Positions 10,699-23,900 of a DNA stretch of 64,000 nt are shown piece by piece. The notes beneath the pieces were generated by a model. The model searched no databases. It was not told the DNA's origin and saw only the letters and a program-made list of their open reading frames with translations. Within the stretch, counting starts at the first letter, position 1. Each line of letters starts with the position of its first letter. Location of the stretch: NCBI GenBank assembly GCA_037783545.1, contig JBBELK010000388.1, positions 186,001 through 250,000 of the forward strand, read 5' to 3'. Origin of the DNA: Henricia sp. BOLD:AAB3569 (lineage: Eukaryota > Echinodermata > Asteroidea > Spinulosida > Echinasteridae). Position numbers and translations under genes: made by a program.

Positions 10699-13600
10699 AG
10701 GTTTTTTACCATATCATTTGTCATATTTTTCTCATTACCAATCTGAAAATTTGTGCTCTTAATCTGTATATTTTTAAGGATATTGTCAAAAAGTACTGAT
10801 CTTTTGTAAACTAATTTAAATCCATTCCATAAACAGTGCAGCGATTACACCAGCATTTTTGCTTCCACACCAAATTAAAGATTTCAAATTTTATGTTTTC
10901 TTACCCATATAACTAGTATTCATGGTATCTTGGGATGGTATTTTATATGATTATTAGGTTACAGCAAAATCCATTATCTAGAAAACTCTGAACAAGCAGA
11001 GCCCCTTTAAAGGAGTGTGTTCAGATTCTTCTACCAAAAGGTTTTATTTTAACCTAACCATCATATAAAATACTTCCCCAAAATACTATCCATTGGTAAG
11101 AAAACATGAAATTTGCAATCTCCAATTTGGATGTGAAAGCAAAAATGTTGGTGTAATTTTGGCGCTGCTTTATGGAACAAATAAATTACTTTACAAAACA
11201 TGTGTGTTTTTTGTTACGATATCCTTTAAAAATATATGGATTGAGAACGCGAAATTTGAGAAAATTATGACAAATTTACAGTTGCCCAAAATTCGACCTC
11301 ATCAGTTGACAAGAACAAACATTACTAAAATTGGTAATTGCAGTGGTAACAAACACCACATGATTTTGTTGTTCGTGTAAAATGGTTCCTATGTAACAGT
11401 TTACCATTCATGTACTCTATCTTTAAGTCGGGATTCGTTGTCTGTTATAGCAATATGATTCCTCCTTTTTTCTTTGCTTCAAACAGAGCAATCGTTCCTG
11501 CCCTCCAGCTCCTCCAACCATCAGAGCTAAAAAGGAACGCACCTACGTCATAGACGTAGAATACGGAGGCCGTACAACATGGGGTTCATTTCTGAGTTGG
11601 TGTGCTGTGCAGACATCATCAGCCGAAATCAAAAACCGACGTCTGGTGAGACTCCGTGGAAGTACTGGCCTTAGCAACTGGTAAGATAAAGACTACCGTA
11701 CGTGCCTTCATGCGAGTTCAGATATAAACCCAAGTCTGACTGACGATTTCTGTCTTGTTACTTAATTATTTCCTTGAATTCCTTCGTTACAATGATGTGT
11801 CATTTGTTATGATTAAGCAATTTAGGGATGTTCAGCACAGCAGAATATGAGGATGTGTGTAAAGTGAAATGTAACAAAATTCACTGAGGTTGTAATATAT
11901 TGCATTTTCCTTTTGCTTGGAGAATGGGATTTATTGTGTATTTTGACAATAGCAATGCATTATGTAACATTTCACCTTACACCCACCCCCATATTGAGCT
12001 GAGCTGCACATCCACCAATTATTGCAAGATAGAGAGCATTGTTAATCAAACTCGAGTTTCCGAACGTTTTTGGGGAGTTTAAAATAATGTTTGTTTGATT
12101 ATGGTACATGTATTTTGTTTTTGGTCCGTCCTCCAGGGTGTCTTTTTATCTGGTTATTGGAAAGAAATCAGAACAGAAGACGATCACGACCCCTCGCCCC
12201 ATCGGTAATCTGGTAGCTGTGGAGTCGAAATACCCGCCAATAAGAGACAGGTTCCTCCCCAGACCATTGCCAACTGCCAATACTAGGGCCTGTCTGAGAG
12301 GACTCTTCAAAAGGGCATGTGATATGTAAGCATTTATAAGAAAATTACATTTTGCAAACGACAAATAGTTGTATTAAACAATTAATGGCCTATTGTATCA
12401 TTTGCAATGACCAAAATGTTCACGTTTTGAGTTGAGAAGAAGAAATTTACTTAAAATGTTGATAGCAATAGTTTTCTGAAGCATTGAGGCGTCTTTGTAT
12501 AGCTGAAATTTCTGCAGACTATTGTTTACCAACATTCTTTAGATATGCCAGGAATCTGTAAAAAGTGTTATCTAGCAAATGATACATTGGCCTTTAAAGC
12601 CCCAATACATCATTTGTAGTGACCCAAAATTTTACTTGACTAAAAGTGTTGATAGCGATGGTAACATACAAGCACTAAAAAGTTTTCCAATAAATATGTC
12701 TTTAGGTAGTTTAATTCAATTAGATATAGTCTGAACATTGAGATTGATAAAAAATAAATAAAGGTTTTTGTCTTTCTTTCTATTTTCAATGAGATCAGAC
12801 GTATCCATGCCAAGGACACAAAGACACAACAACATTACTTCACCGTCAGTGGTCCAAGCAGTGGTGGCATCTCATCGACAGATCAAGGGATTATCACCAC
12901 CCTTCCGCTGTTATATTCAGCCACTCCGCCCAAAACCAAAATCAGCTACGTCGCCTACTACTTCACGAATGCTTCCCTGTGGACCTCTACATTCATGCCC
13001 CGGTACCAAGGTAATTTCACCGGAGTACGACACGTCACCCTCTTGTTTGCGTGTATCAGTCACACCATGGTTGCTGCCGTTGCGTTGTCCATGTTAGCAT
13101 TGGAATCGTCTATGGAGGAGTCTATTGTGCTCAGCTGGCCTAATTATAATCTGACCCTAGCTGTGGTAGTTAGAGCAGCTGTAGTTGGTGTCGTAGTCTT
13201 CGCATTCATGGGCATTGTTGAGATGATCTTCCGTGCCGCACCAACTGTATGGTCGGTACATCCACCTTGCCTACTCGTGCAACAGCAGAATGAAGACATG
13301 TTTTCGAATAGCGACCAACCGACTTGTGTGCAGTCTGTAGCGGGAGATTTCTACGGAGGTGAATCTATTAGTGTTGTGGGTATTCTCCGCGAAACCAGCA
13401 GTGCTCCAGATATCATGCAGACCCAGAGTTCCAAACAAGTGCGTGATAACACCCGGAAGTACTTCAATCAACCGGGATTGTTTGGTAGAGGTTTGACTCG
13501 CTGCTCTCAATGGACCGACAAACTTCATGCTGAAAAGTTAAACAGCAAACAGTTTACCAAATCTACATTTGACACCAAACCCGATGCGTCTCTATCCCCC

Positions 13601-16600
13601 AACGTGACAATCAACCCTACTAATGACAATGCCAACAATTCCAAGAATGACATCAAGCTTGCTGTTAGTTCCAACTGCATCGCAGCTAGCCCCGGGAACA
13701 GATCTCAGACAATCGACGTAACCTGGAATCCTTGCTCGTCTACATCAATTGACTTCAAAACCAGTTCCTTCGTAATTGACGCGGTGACATCTTATCAACC
13801 AAGGTCTACATCAAGTGCTTCTGCTGCCAGGAGCAGTTCATCACTCTTTTCCAACGAGTCAATTGAGAAAGCAAGACCCGATGACAACCATGATGGCAAG
13901 ACCATTCCGGCAATTGAGGACCGTTCAACCCAAACTGATACCATGAAGCAGACTTCTCTAATCAAGACAATTCTCCATGAGCCATTACAGAGCCGACCTG
14001 AATCCATCTCTTGCACTGCGCCTGCAACCGTTCAGCCCTAGTGTGATCAGTACAAGTTCCAAGACCCTGACCCTTCAGAAGAATTCGTATCCTACTTGGA
14101 TGTTCTTACAGAGGAGAATATCAAGACAGCTACAATTAAACGCACCAAGAATTACATCAACAGGTTTACCGACATGGGAAAGGCTAACATTGTCATCTTG
14201 CCTTACGATGATTCCGAAGCAGCCCAGGACGTGTCCGACATCGACGAGATGAATGTAATCTCAGTTCTCGATGATATTCCACCAGTTAAGACAAATCCCG
14301 ATGATGAAAAGACCCCAGCTGCAGTGACAACTTGTTCCGACTACATCCTCAATATTCCCATGGATTTTGAGCTGCCAAGCGTGACCATACAGACAAGCAC
14401 TAGCATCCGGTCGGTCTTCTTCGGGATTAGAAAATGGTTTTCGGGATTGCTGTCTAAACCCAGACTTGATATTGGCGATGACTACAAGTTGGAAGTGACT
14501 AAAAATGATTCTTCCATGAAAACCCCAGCCAAAACCAAGCACACCGCCTCAAGCTGGCTTCCTATTAGTGGAAATAACAACTGCGATACTGAAGAAAAGG
14601 CGATCAATATCCTAGGCTCTGTCTTCCAAAGATCGAGCGACAGGTTCGAGTACAATTCCGTCTCTTCATCCACCAGTTGGAGCAGCATCCAGTCAGTTCA
14701 GATTGCCTTGAAGAAACAACTCACTCCAGTCGCAAAGTTCATTATTGTATTCTGCCACGTCCTTCTGATTGCGTCCTGCGTGCTTGCGGTGTGGTGGTCC
14801 ATATACTCCCTCCATGGCTTCTGTCGGAGCGCCTTCTGGGAGTGGGCTGCCACTGCTGTCACTGCTGTTCTCATCCAGTCTATCATTTGTGATACCATCA
14901 AGGGTGCCATCATAACGTTTCTCAAGCGGTTGTCCTCCAAGGAAGAGACAAAACCAAAGCCCTACTCCATCATTCTCTAATCTGTATCGCACAGATTTCT
15001 AATACGCATACTGGCCATATAAATCACAGTCATCAAGTTCAATTAGCCTTTTGCGTGTTACACATAAATAGCATCTAACGTACGGAGTCTCTTCATTTCA
15101 CCTGTACCCAATAGATGACCATACTAGATATGTGTTGCTATGTAATGGGTGCACGTGACCGGTGTGAAGTACATAATAAATACCATGTTCACTGTACGAC
15201 AGAATGGCATAAAACAACCAGACTGTCGGTTGCCATAGGCAGTGGCGTGCACCGTGTAGCAACATAGTATGCAAACTTTCTATACGGCACACTGAAAGTG
15301 AAGAATTCGGAGTGCCAGCCATAGTGCAACGGTTACTCGCAAAAGGCTAATTACATGTAGGTTCTGCCGTGAATCTACTGGATTAACTTTGGATCATGAT
15401 ATTGCATTTTACCGCATAAACGATAAAATAATTTATGCTGAGCGAACGCGGTCTTGTTGATAGGAGATTCGGCGCGGTTTTGTTCCCCTTCGAAGCCTTT
15501 TTGCACACGAGTTTCTGCACGGTTTGCCAGCCGGAGTTTGCGGACGCAAGCGAAGTCTTCTGTGGGCCACCCTACTGAATATGTAGTGGCATTGGGCGAA
15601 GGATTCTGGGCAGCCAATCACTGCAGGCCTTTCAGCCCGCACCGCCAAACCTTCGCGCGCGTAAACATCACAAAGTCGCGTACTTGGATGAGTTAACATG
15701 CTTAATTTGTTAACGAAATTAATACGAGCCTTTTGGCTCTGTTTGTGACAATTGTTTCACAATGCTTATATGATTGGCCGGAATGGGGAACGTCGTTTTC
15801 ATAAAGACAAGTTGAGGGTTCTTTTACGGATTTCTCGTTGCTAAAATCGTGAAGAAACCATGGGTATTTTAATCGAGAAAATTTTGCTGTGTGTGTGTGT
15901 AGGTGTACCTGCATGTACATGTATTGACTGTCGTTTGAACCCGTCTGGCAGACCGGAACTTCCCGGAACCTAATCTAATCACGAGTTCTTGGAGGCACGT
16001 GTATTGCACTGCGAAAGTAATAAATGACAGATTTGAGGAAGTTATACCTGCTGAGTATCTACCTGCTGAACGTTAATACGAGATTTGGGTCTATAAATGC
16101 CGAGACTGTCGCCCATTTCAGCATTCTTCCAACGGGTGAATCCCGGAGTGTTCGCTGACCGGAACGGACGGAAGCGACCGGACGGCGCTGAAGGGAAATT
16201 GCAGGATTCACGCGGATGATTCACGATGTCCAGAGCTGAACTTGCGTCGGAATCCTAGTCATGAATGAGCTAACAACCGTCAGAACACATGGATATCTGC
16301 TTGGACACTGTCGACCTGATGAGTAATACCGAGATTCGAGGAACTGTATTGGCTATAGGTTGGAAATGTAATTTCTGTGACGTTAACCCTCATTCCGATC
16401 AAATCTCATGTTGTTTTATCAAACAAGTACTGAGTAAGGCTTAGTACTGAGCATGCTGAGTGAGTATTTCTCATTTTAAATTTAGTACAGCGGCACACAA
16501 GTATTTATTTGAAGCACTTTTGCAATACATGTAATTTAGTCAAAAAGGGATTGTTGTCCTTGGCGACGGGCGGGCCTGGAGAAGTTGCTTGGTTGCCAGA

Positions 16601-16899
16601 AAGCATTGCTTAGGAGAAAGCATTGCCTAGGAGCCGGAAGGGAATTTCCTCTATTTTCCCTAAAAGGGTTTTTGAGAGGTTTTCGCCCTTCCCTGCGCTC
16701 CGCCCATTTGCCTGACGAGCTCCCAGTTGACTCGGCCACGTGTTGCTAATTTGATACAGTGTTTACATTTGAACAATGTTTTTTGCTTAGTCGCTATTTG
16801 TCCCCTTTTTGCACATTCTATGTACATGTTGGTGTGTTAAGGGCAAACTTCATGCTCACGCTGTCTTTGAAGTTGCACCCGCTTCCGCAGATTTTTACT

Positions 16900-17865
16900 G
16901 AACATGTACATTTTGATCTTGAGGTCAATCTTGAGGTCAATGGTTATGGGTATTGATTAGCCTACCCTAGGGAGTATTGACCGGTCTATCCGATATTCGG
17001 TTTTCTTCATTTGTATTTAACCGTTAATTTGTGTCAACATATCAGGGGTGAGATTTTTCCGGATTTTTACCAATTTGTTTGGTTTGTTTTTCCCCCTTTT
17101 TGCACACCATTTTAACGAGCGCCCTCAATTGATTCGTAATTTTGCGAAGAAAACGCGAGGAAAACAAACAGCCAAGGAATTGGTTACTCTCCACTTTTGC
17201 TTCACCGTCTTCAACGGTAGATGTTGCCTGGATCCTTTTTTATTTTTCCACATTTGTTGGCCTATAAACAAGGTAAATTTTTCAAACGAAACTGGTTCTC
17301 GTGATGCCTAATTAAAATGTTTTTTTACTTGCAATGTGCACGATGCCGATTGTACGGTGGTGTTTCAAACAATCCTTTGAGAAGCTGAAGTTGCGCGCGT
17401 GATCCCCCAAGAAAGCCACGCCCCTTCCGGAATTCCCTCCAATCTCACCTCTGATATTTGCGCACGCCAATTACCTCCCTCCCTAGCGTGCGCTCACGTG
17501 ACACTTAATAGTTTGACCATCTATGAACATGCATGTATGTGCACTAGATGAGATATGCAGTTGCAGTTGGCTACATGTATGAGAATTGAAGCCACGCGTC
17601 TCTAGAACATGTACATTTTGCACTTGCGGTCAAACTGATGGTTATGCCTATATGGGTATTGATTTGCCTACCCCAGGTATTATATTTCGGTCTAGCCGAT
17701 CTTCGGTTTTCCAACTTATGTTATTTAACGGTTAATTAGTGTCAAAATATGCACACGCCAATTAAAACGTGTATGGGCATGCGCTCACGTGACAACTTAA
17801 TGGTTTGACCATCGATGTGCATGTATATGCACTGGATGGGTTATGCAGTAGCAGTTGGCTATACT
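16900..17865. repeat. Internal direct repeats of the long element
   Basis: 16900-17046 and 17606-17758 are diverged copies (GAACATGTACATTTTG, TATTGATTWGCCTACCC, TTCGGTTTTC, TTAACSGTTAATTWGTGTCAA). 17459-17572 and 17751-17865 are a second pair (GCGCTCACGTGAC, GTTTGACCATC, GCAGTTGGCTA). Confidence 0.6.
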
Positions 17866-18435
17866 TTGTCGGTTGCCTAGGCAATTGGCTCCAGACTAAA
17901 GGTCACTGACCCGTGTCCCTGTGCTTTGCGGTGGTGCTTTATCCGACAGCCATGACAGTTTGGATCCAATTGTCATGGGAACCACGTCACACTCTGGCTG
18001 TCTATTGAAGCCGCGCGCCGGCCGCCTTCGTGCCCCGCGGGCAGTGGCCCGGACTGCTCCCCGTCCATGCGGTCGCATGCATGCCACTCAACACATGTAG
18101 CCCACGACGTTGACTGGTGAGGACAGTGTGACCAGTCTAGGCAATGCATTGGTTGGGTGGTGTGCAGTTGCGGATGGTTGTTTCATTTTTGACGTCGTTA
18201 CTTTCACGGGACATTGGACGGAAAGTACGGTAGCTGTTCTTTACCGCAATCTGTGATTTCTTACAGGTTTGCATCCTATTCATTTCGGAGACCTCCAACG
18301 GGGGAAGTTGAGAGGATGTGGCGGATTTATTTCGCTTAATTTTATGCATTTATATTCTATGCATTATTCTGTGTTTTTCTATGTATTCTGGTTTATGCTC
18401 CAGTAGGTTTTTATAAAGCTTGCTTTCTTTAACAG

Positions 18436-18791
18436 CGTGTGTTAAAGAAGATGTGCCATCGTATTCAAGCATTCTCCGCAGGTTTGTATACCACGTACAT
18501 GTACATCAATTTGCTTTATAATGCTAACGCACACTGTTCTTTTCCAGGACAAGGCAGGGTGCTTAGTTATGTAAAGTTTAATAGGCTATAGCAAATGTTC
18601 TGTAGCTGTAGTCGGCTGGTATTTTTATTCGTGCATGTTCTGTCTGTAATTGTCTGTACGTGTGTCATCCGTTTCAAGTTCGTGCTCCCATTTTTGAGGT
18701 GCTGGTTTGTGCTTTCAGTAAATTATTTTTGCTTGCTTTAATTTGCAGCGTAGAATGAAGAAGATGTGCACTCTTCAAGCGTTACCCACAG
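18436..18791 (+). other. Pair of exon-like 46/43-nt segments with splice-site contexts
   Basis: 18436-18481 is preceded by TTTCTTTAACAG and followed by GTTTGTAT; 18749-18791 is preceded by TTTAATTTGCAG and followed by GTTTGTAT. Both contain AAGAAGATGTGC and TTCAAGC, differ by 3 nt in length and share an open frame (KKMC core). They may be a duplicated mini-exon or just a repeat with chance splice motifs. Confidence 0.25.
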
Positions 18792-19061
18792 GTTTGTATA
18801 TGTATACCACGTACGTGTAATTTTGCCTTCATAATGCTAGCATTCCTGTTCTTTACCATGGCAAGGCTTGGCGTATGCAAACGAATTTATTTCAATTGCA
18901 TTAATATTTATGTACATGTGCATTCATAACTTTGTACATAGGCGATAGCAAAATTTTTGTTTTCTTTGTTGTATCATGTATAGTGGACTTACTAGGATTC
19001 TCCGGTTATGCACGAACTTTCAAATGTGGCTGCCATTTACTGCGCGGTTTCGTTGTTAAAC

Positions 19062-19084
19062 AAATAATAATAATAATACAATTA

Positions 19085-19115
<31 letters not shown>

Positions 19116-19116
19116 C
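19062..19116. repeat. AT microsatellite
   Basis: Runs of ATA, A and a TA dinucleotide tract. Confidence 0.9.
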
Positions 19117-19358
19117 AACATGTATTAATAACAATGAATACCAAAGAGCTGTGGTCCATGTTGTAGGTTTATTGCAGTAATGTCTGTTTGCAGTGGTTAA
19201 TTGCTGCATCGCGTTTTAAAATGGCAATCTCGTGTTGCTAAATTCATCTCTAATTGCCATCCTACCATTTACCCCATTTTCTTAATAATGACCTCTTTCG
19301 TGCATTGTTGGGAAAGGAGTGGCACGCACGAGATTGCTGTGATGCATGCTCCGACGGG

Positions 19359-19433
19359 ATGCCCTGTTAACTAAGTTGGTAGAACAGTTGGCATGTATGC
19401 CAAGGATCTGGGCTCGAATCCAAGTCGTGGCAT
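19359..19433 (+). other. Degenerate tRNA-like sequence
   Basis: A-box-like TAACTAAGTTGG, B-box GGCTCGAATCC, D-stem TGTT/AACA, anticodon stem TTGGC/GCCAA, T-arm with one mismatch and a partly paired acceptor (ATGCC/GGCAT). The anticodon loop is one base short. Followed by an A-rich tract (19468 on), as in a tRNA-derived SINE. A 24-bp near-repeat (CTCGTG..CTAAATTCATC) lies on both sides (about 19230 and 19443). Confidence 0.4.
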
Positions 19434-20939
19434 TGCAATTTTCTCGTGTTTCTAAATTCATCTTTAGAAAAAAAAAAATTTATTATAATAATAATTGCAA
19501 TTTTTGACAACTGTACAGCCTACTTCGGGAATTTTTTTTGTGGCTTCGTGAAACAAAGTTGACATGCTTTGTCCACACAAATTTGATTTCCAATTTTACA
19601 GCCACACATTGTTTTGATTCGTGTTGGCGTAACTGGGCCTTTGATCCAGGTGTTAATCGCCTTACGGATGGCAGACAGAACTACAATGTATCTGCGATTG
19701 TGGTAGCAGCTGCGCTGCTTACATGTCATTTTTTTTGGAGCTTAACCATGAAACTCAGTCATGCTTTGTTGACGGGTTTCACTTCGCACGCGATGAACCT
19801 AACGTTGCTTTCTCTCAGAATGCGTCTCGGTTTGACCTAAATTAAAAAGTTTAAATAAATTTAAAAAAATAAAAATATAAAATACGAACGGGTCAATCAC
19901 TTGATTTTTTAGATTGCTGTGCTGTGGTTCCCCTTTCTTTGCGTGCTTAGCGTTCGGGCTGGTTTGTCCTGGTTGTGCGTCTTGAGCTGTCGTTTCCTTT
20001 GGGCGCGCGCAGCGCGTGTGGCAGTTTTGGCAGGAAACCAACAGCAACCTTGCACAACTTGTGAATTGTTGTTCTTCTTGCAATAATGTTAACAAATTAC
20101 ACATTTAAGGCTCAATCTGCAGTGCATATGCGTACAGTATGACTGCTTACTAAATAAATGTAATCAAAAGTAATCGAGTAAACTAGACTTTACAAAGCAC
20201 ATCCACTTCCGCTGAGTGTACCGCTGCGGAATATGGATGTGCCTTGGACGTAATTGTGCAGGGTACATGTATTGATAAGCCTACCCAATATCATCAATTG
20301 TAGTAAACTAGACTAAATGTAATCAAAAGTTATCGAGTAAACTAGACTTAACAGAGCACATTCACTTCCGCTGAGGTACCGCTGCGGAACATGGATGCGC
20401 CTTAAACGTAATTGCGCTGGGATAAGGTGAAAACGTCACCCTTTGTGTGTTGGCAACTGACGTCACACTTTTGTAGTCTGTTGTAGTAAACTAGACTGAA
20501 TGTAATTAAAAGTAATCGAGTAAACTAGGGTATTGTGCAGCGTATTGATATGCCTACCCTGAGGTACATGTACCTACCTGAGGTACATGTGCCTTAAACG
20601 TAATTGTCCAGGGTATTGATATGCCTACCCGTGGGTATTGATAAGCCTACCCAATCTCATCAATTGTAGTAAACTAGACTAAATGTAATTAAAAGTAATC
20701 GAGTAAACTAGGGTATTGATATGCCTACCCTGGGGGTATTGATAAGCCTACCCCATCTTCGGTATTCTATAAACAGTTATTTGGCACAGTGTATTCTTTA
20801 AAACCTTTTTGGTAAATCGCTGTGCATTCATCTAAATTTGGAACCTTTGGTCACATGTCATGTTTTAACGAAGACTCAATAAATCCTTGTACGACGACAG
20901 AGAACAAAAACCATTTGGCGTTTCGTCTCGTTCGTTTGT

Positions 20940-20989
20940 CTCAGCATAATGCATTTTACCGCATAAACGATAAAATAATTTATGCTGAG
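20940..20989. repeat. End-junction palindrome of the tandem element (one of eight)
   Basis: Left arm CTCAGCATAA..ATTTTA and right arm TAAAAT..TTATGCTGAG pair over 19 positions with three mismatches around a 12-nt loop. The monomer boundary, which is also the insertion boundary, falls right after the first CTCAGCATAA. Repeats at each monomer junction. Confidence 0.8.
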
Positions 20990-23900
20990 CGAACGCGGTC
21001 TTGTTGATAGGAGATTCGGCGCGGTTTTGTTCCCCTTCGAAGCCTTTTTGCACACGAGTTTCTGCACGGTTTGCCAGCCGGAGTTTGCGGACGCAAGCGA
21101 AGTCTTCTGTGGGCCACCCTACTGAATATGCAGTGGCATTGGGCGAAGGATTCTGGGCAGCCAATCACTGCAGGCCCTTCAGCCCGCACCGCCAAACCTT
21201 CGCGCGCGTAAACATCACAAAGTCGCGTACTTGGATGAGTTAACATGCTTAATTTGTTAACGACCCACCTCCACCCCGAGCGACCACCTCTTCGGTTTAA
21301 GTGTCGTTCTTCAAGGGCACAGTTTTGGCAGGAAACCAACAGCAACCTTGCACAACTTGTGAATTGTTGTTCTTCTTGCAATAATGTTAACAAATTACAC
21401 ATTTAAGGCTCAATCTGCAGTGCATATGCGTACAGTATGACTGCTTACTAAATAAATGTAATCAAAAGTAATCGAGTAAACTAGACTTTACAAAGCACAT
21501 CCACTTCCGCTGAGTGTACCGCTGCGGAATATGGATGTGCCTTGGACGTAATTGTGCAGGGTACATGTATTGATAAGCCTACCCAATATCATCAATTGTA
21601 GTAAACTAGACTAAATGTAATCAAAAGTTATCGAGTAAACTAGACTTAACAGAGCACATTCACTTCCGCTGAGGTACCGCTGCGGAACATGGATGCGCCT
21701 TAAACGTAATTGCGCTGGGATAAGGTGAAAACGTCACCCTTTGTGTGTTGGCAACTGACGTCACACTTTTGTAGTCTGTTGTAGTAAACTAGACTGAATG
21801 TAATTAAAAGTAATCGAGTAAACTAGGGTATTGTGCAGCGTATTGATATGCCTACCCTGAGGTACATGTACCTACCTGAGGTACATGTGCCTTAAACGTA
21901 ATTGTCCAGGGTATTGATATGCCTACCCGTGGGTATTGATAAGCCTACCCAATCTCATCAATTGTAGTAAACTAGACTAAATGTAATTAAAAGTAATCGA
22001 GTAAACTAGGGTATTGATATGCCTACCCTGGGGGTATTGATAAGCCTACCCCATCTTCGGTATTCTATAAACAGTTATTTGGCACAGTGTATTCTTTAAA
22101 ACCTTTTTGGTAAATCGCTGTGCATTCATCTAAATTTGGAACCTTTGGTCACATGTCATGTTTTAACGAAGACTCAATAAATCCTTGTACGACGACAGAG
22201 AACAAAAACCATTTGGCGTTTCGTCTCGTTCGTTTGTCTCAGCATAATGCATTTTACCGCATAAACGATAAAATAATTTATGCTGAGCGAACGCGGTCTT
22301 GTTGATAGGAGATTCGGCGCGGTTTTGTTCCCCTTCGAAGCCTTTTTGCACACGAGTTTCTGCACGGTTTGCCAGCCGGAGTTTGCGGACGCAAGCGAAG
22401 TCTTCTGTGGGCCACCCTACTGAATATGCAGTGGCATTGGGCGAAGGATTCTGGGCAGCCAATCACTGCAGGCCCTTCAGCCCGCACCGCCAAACCTTCG
22501 CGCGCGTAAACATCACAAAGTCGCGTACTTGGATGAGTTAACATGCTTAATTTGTTAACGACCCACCTCCACCCCGAGCGACCACCTCTTCGGTTTAAGT
22601 GTCGTTCTTCAAGGGCACAGTTTTGGCAGGAAACCAACAGCAACCTTGCACAACTTGTGAATTGTTGTTCTTCTTGCAATAATGTTAACAAATTACACAT
22701 TTAAGGCTCAATCTGCAGTGCATATGCGTACAGTATGACTGCTTACTAAATAAATGTAATCAAAAGTAATCGAGTAAACTAGACTTTACAAAGCACATCC
22801 ACTTCCGCTGAGTGTACCGCTGCGGAATATGGATGTGCCTTGGACGTAATTGTGCAGGGTACATGTATTGATAAGCCTACCCAATATCATCAATTGTAGT
22901 AAACTAGACTAAATGTAATCAAAAGTTATCGAGTAAACTAGACTTAACAGAGCACATTCACTTCCGCTGAGGTACCGCTGCGGAACATGGATGCGCCTTA
23001 AACGTAATTGCGCAGGGATAAGGTGAAAACGTCACCCTTTGTGTGTTGGCAACTGACGTCACACTTTTGTAGTCTGTTGTAGTAAACTAGACTGAATGTA
23101 ATTAAAAGTAATCGAGTAAACTAGGGTATTGTGCAGCGTATTGATATGCCTACCCTGAGGTACATGTACCTACCTGAGGTACATGTGCCTTAAACGTAAT
23201 TGTCCAGGGTATTGATATGCCTACCCGTGGGTATTGATAAGCCTACCCAATCTCATCAATTGTAGTAAACTAGACTAAATGTAATTAAAAGTAATCGAGT
23301 AAACTAGGGTATTGATATGCCTACCCTGGGGGTATTGATAAGCCTACCCCATCTTCGGTATTCTATAAACAGTTATTTGGCACAGTGTATTCTTTAAAAC
23401 CTTTTTGGTAAATCGCTGTGCATTCATCTAAATTTGGAACCTTTGGTCACATGTCATGTTTTAACGAAGACTCAATAAATCCTTGTACGACGACAGAGAA
23501 CAAAAACCATTTGGCGTTTCGTCTCGTTCGTTTGTCTCAGCATAATGCATTTTACCGCATAAACGATAAAATAATTTATGCTGAGCGAACGCGGTCTTGT
23601 TGATAGGAGATTCGGCGCGGTTATGTTCCCCTTCGAAGCCTTTTTGCACACGAGTTTCTGCACGGTTTGCCAGCCGGAGTTTGCGGACGCAAGCGAAGTC
23701 TTCTGTGGGCCACCCTACTGAATATGCAGTGGCATTGAACGAAGGATTCTGGGCAGCCAATCACTGCAGGCCCTTCAGCCCGCACCGCCAAACCTTCGCG
23801 CGCGTAAACATCACAAAGTCGCGTACTTGGATGAGTTAACATGCTTAATTTGTTAACGACCCACCTCCACCCCGAGCGACCACCTCTTCGGTTTAAGTGT

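Larger units (their letters stand above)
9643..14980 (+). pseudogene. Miniature polycystin-1-like gene, copy B (disrupted)
   Basis: Same five-exon gene as copy A, nearly identical. Exons: 9643-9701 (ATG; signal peptide), 10111-10300, 11487-11680, 12137-12325, and about 12790-14980. Two lesions are visible. The acceptor of exon 5 reads TTTTCAA where copies A and C have TTTTCAG, so the normal splice is lost. The exon 5 frame has a TAG at 14039-14041, after which the same frame stays open from 14042 to the shared stop at 14978-14980. The copy keeps 32 codons (about 13379-13474) and 85 codons (about 14033-14287, including the TAG) of the cytosolic loop that copy A lacks, so it shows the longer loop. 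Just 3' of the stop the locus is interrupted by the 15.3-kb insertion. Could still be transcribed; a full-length product is unlikely. Confidence 0.75.
15403..20949. mobile_element. Long element of the tandem insertion (5,547 bp)
   Basis: Shares 15403-15717 and about 20022-20949 with the 1.3-kb monomers. In place of the monomer's roughly 56-bp middle (for example 21262-21318) it has about 4.3 kb of other sequence. That interior holds diverged copies of the monomer motif GGGTATTGATAAGCCTACCC (near 16948 and 17651), so it belongs to the same family. No open frame of credible coding character was found on either strand. Confidence 0.7.
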
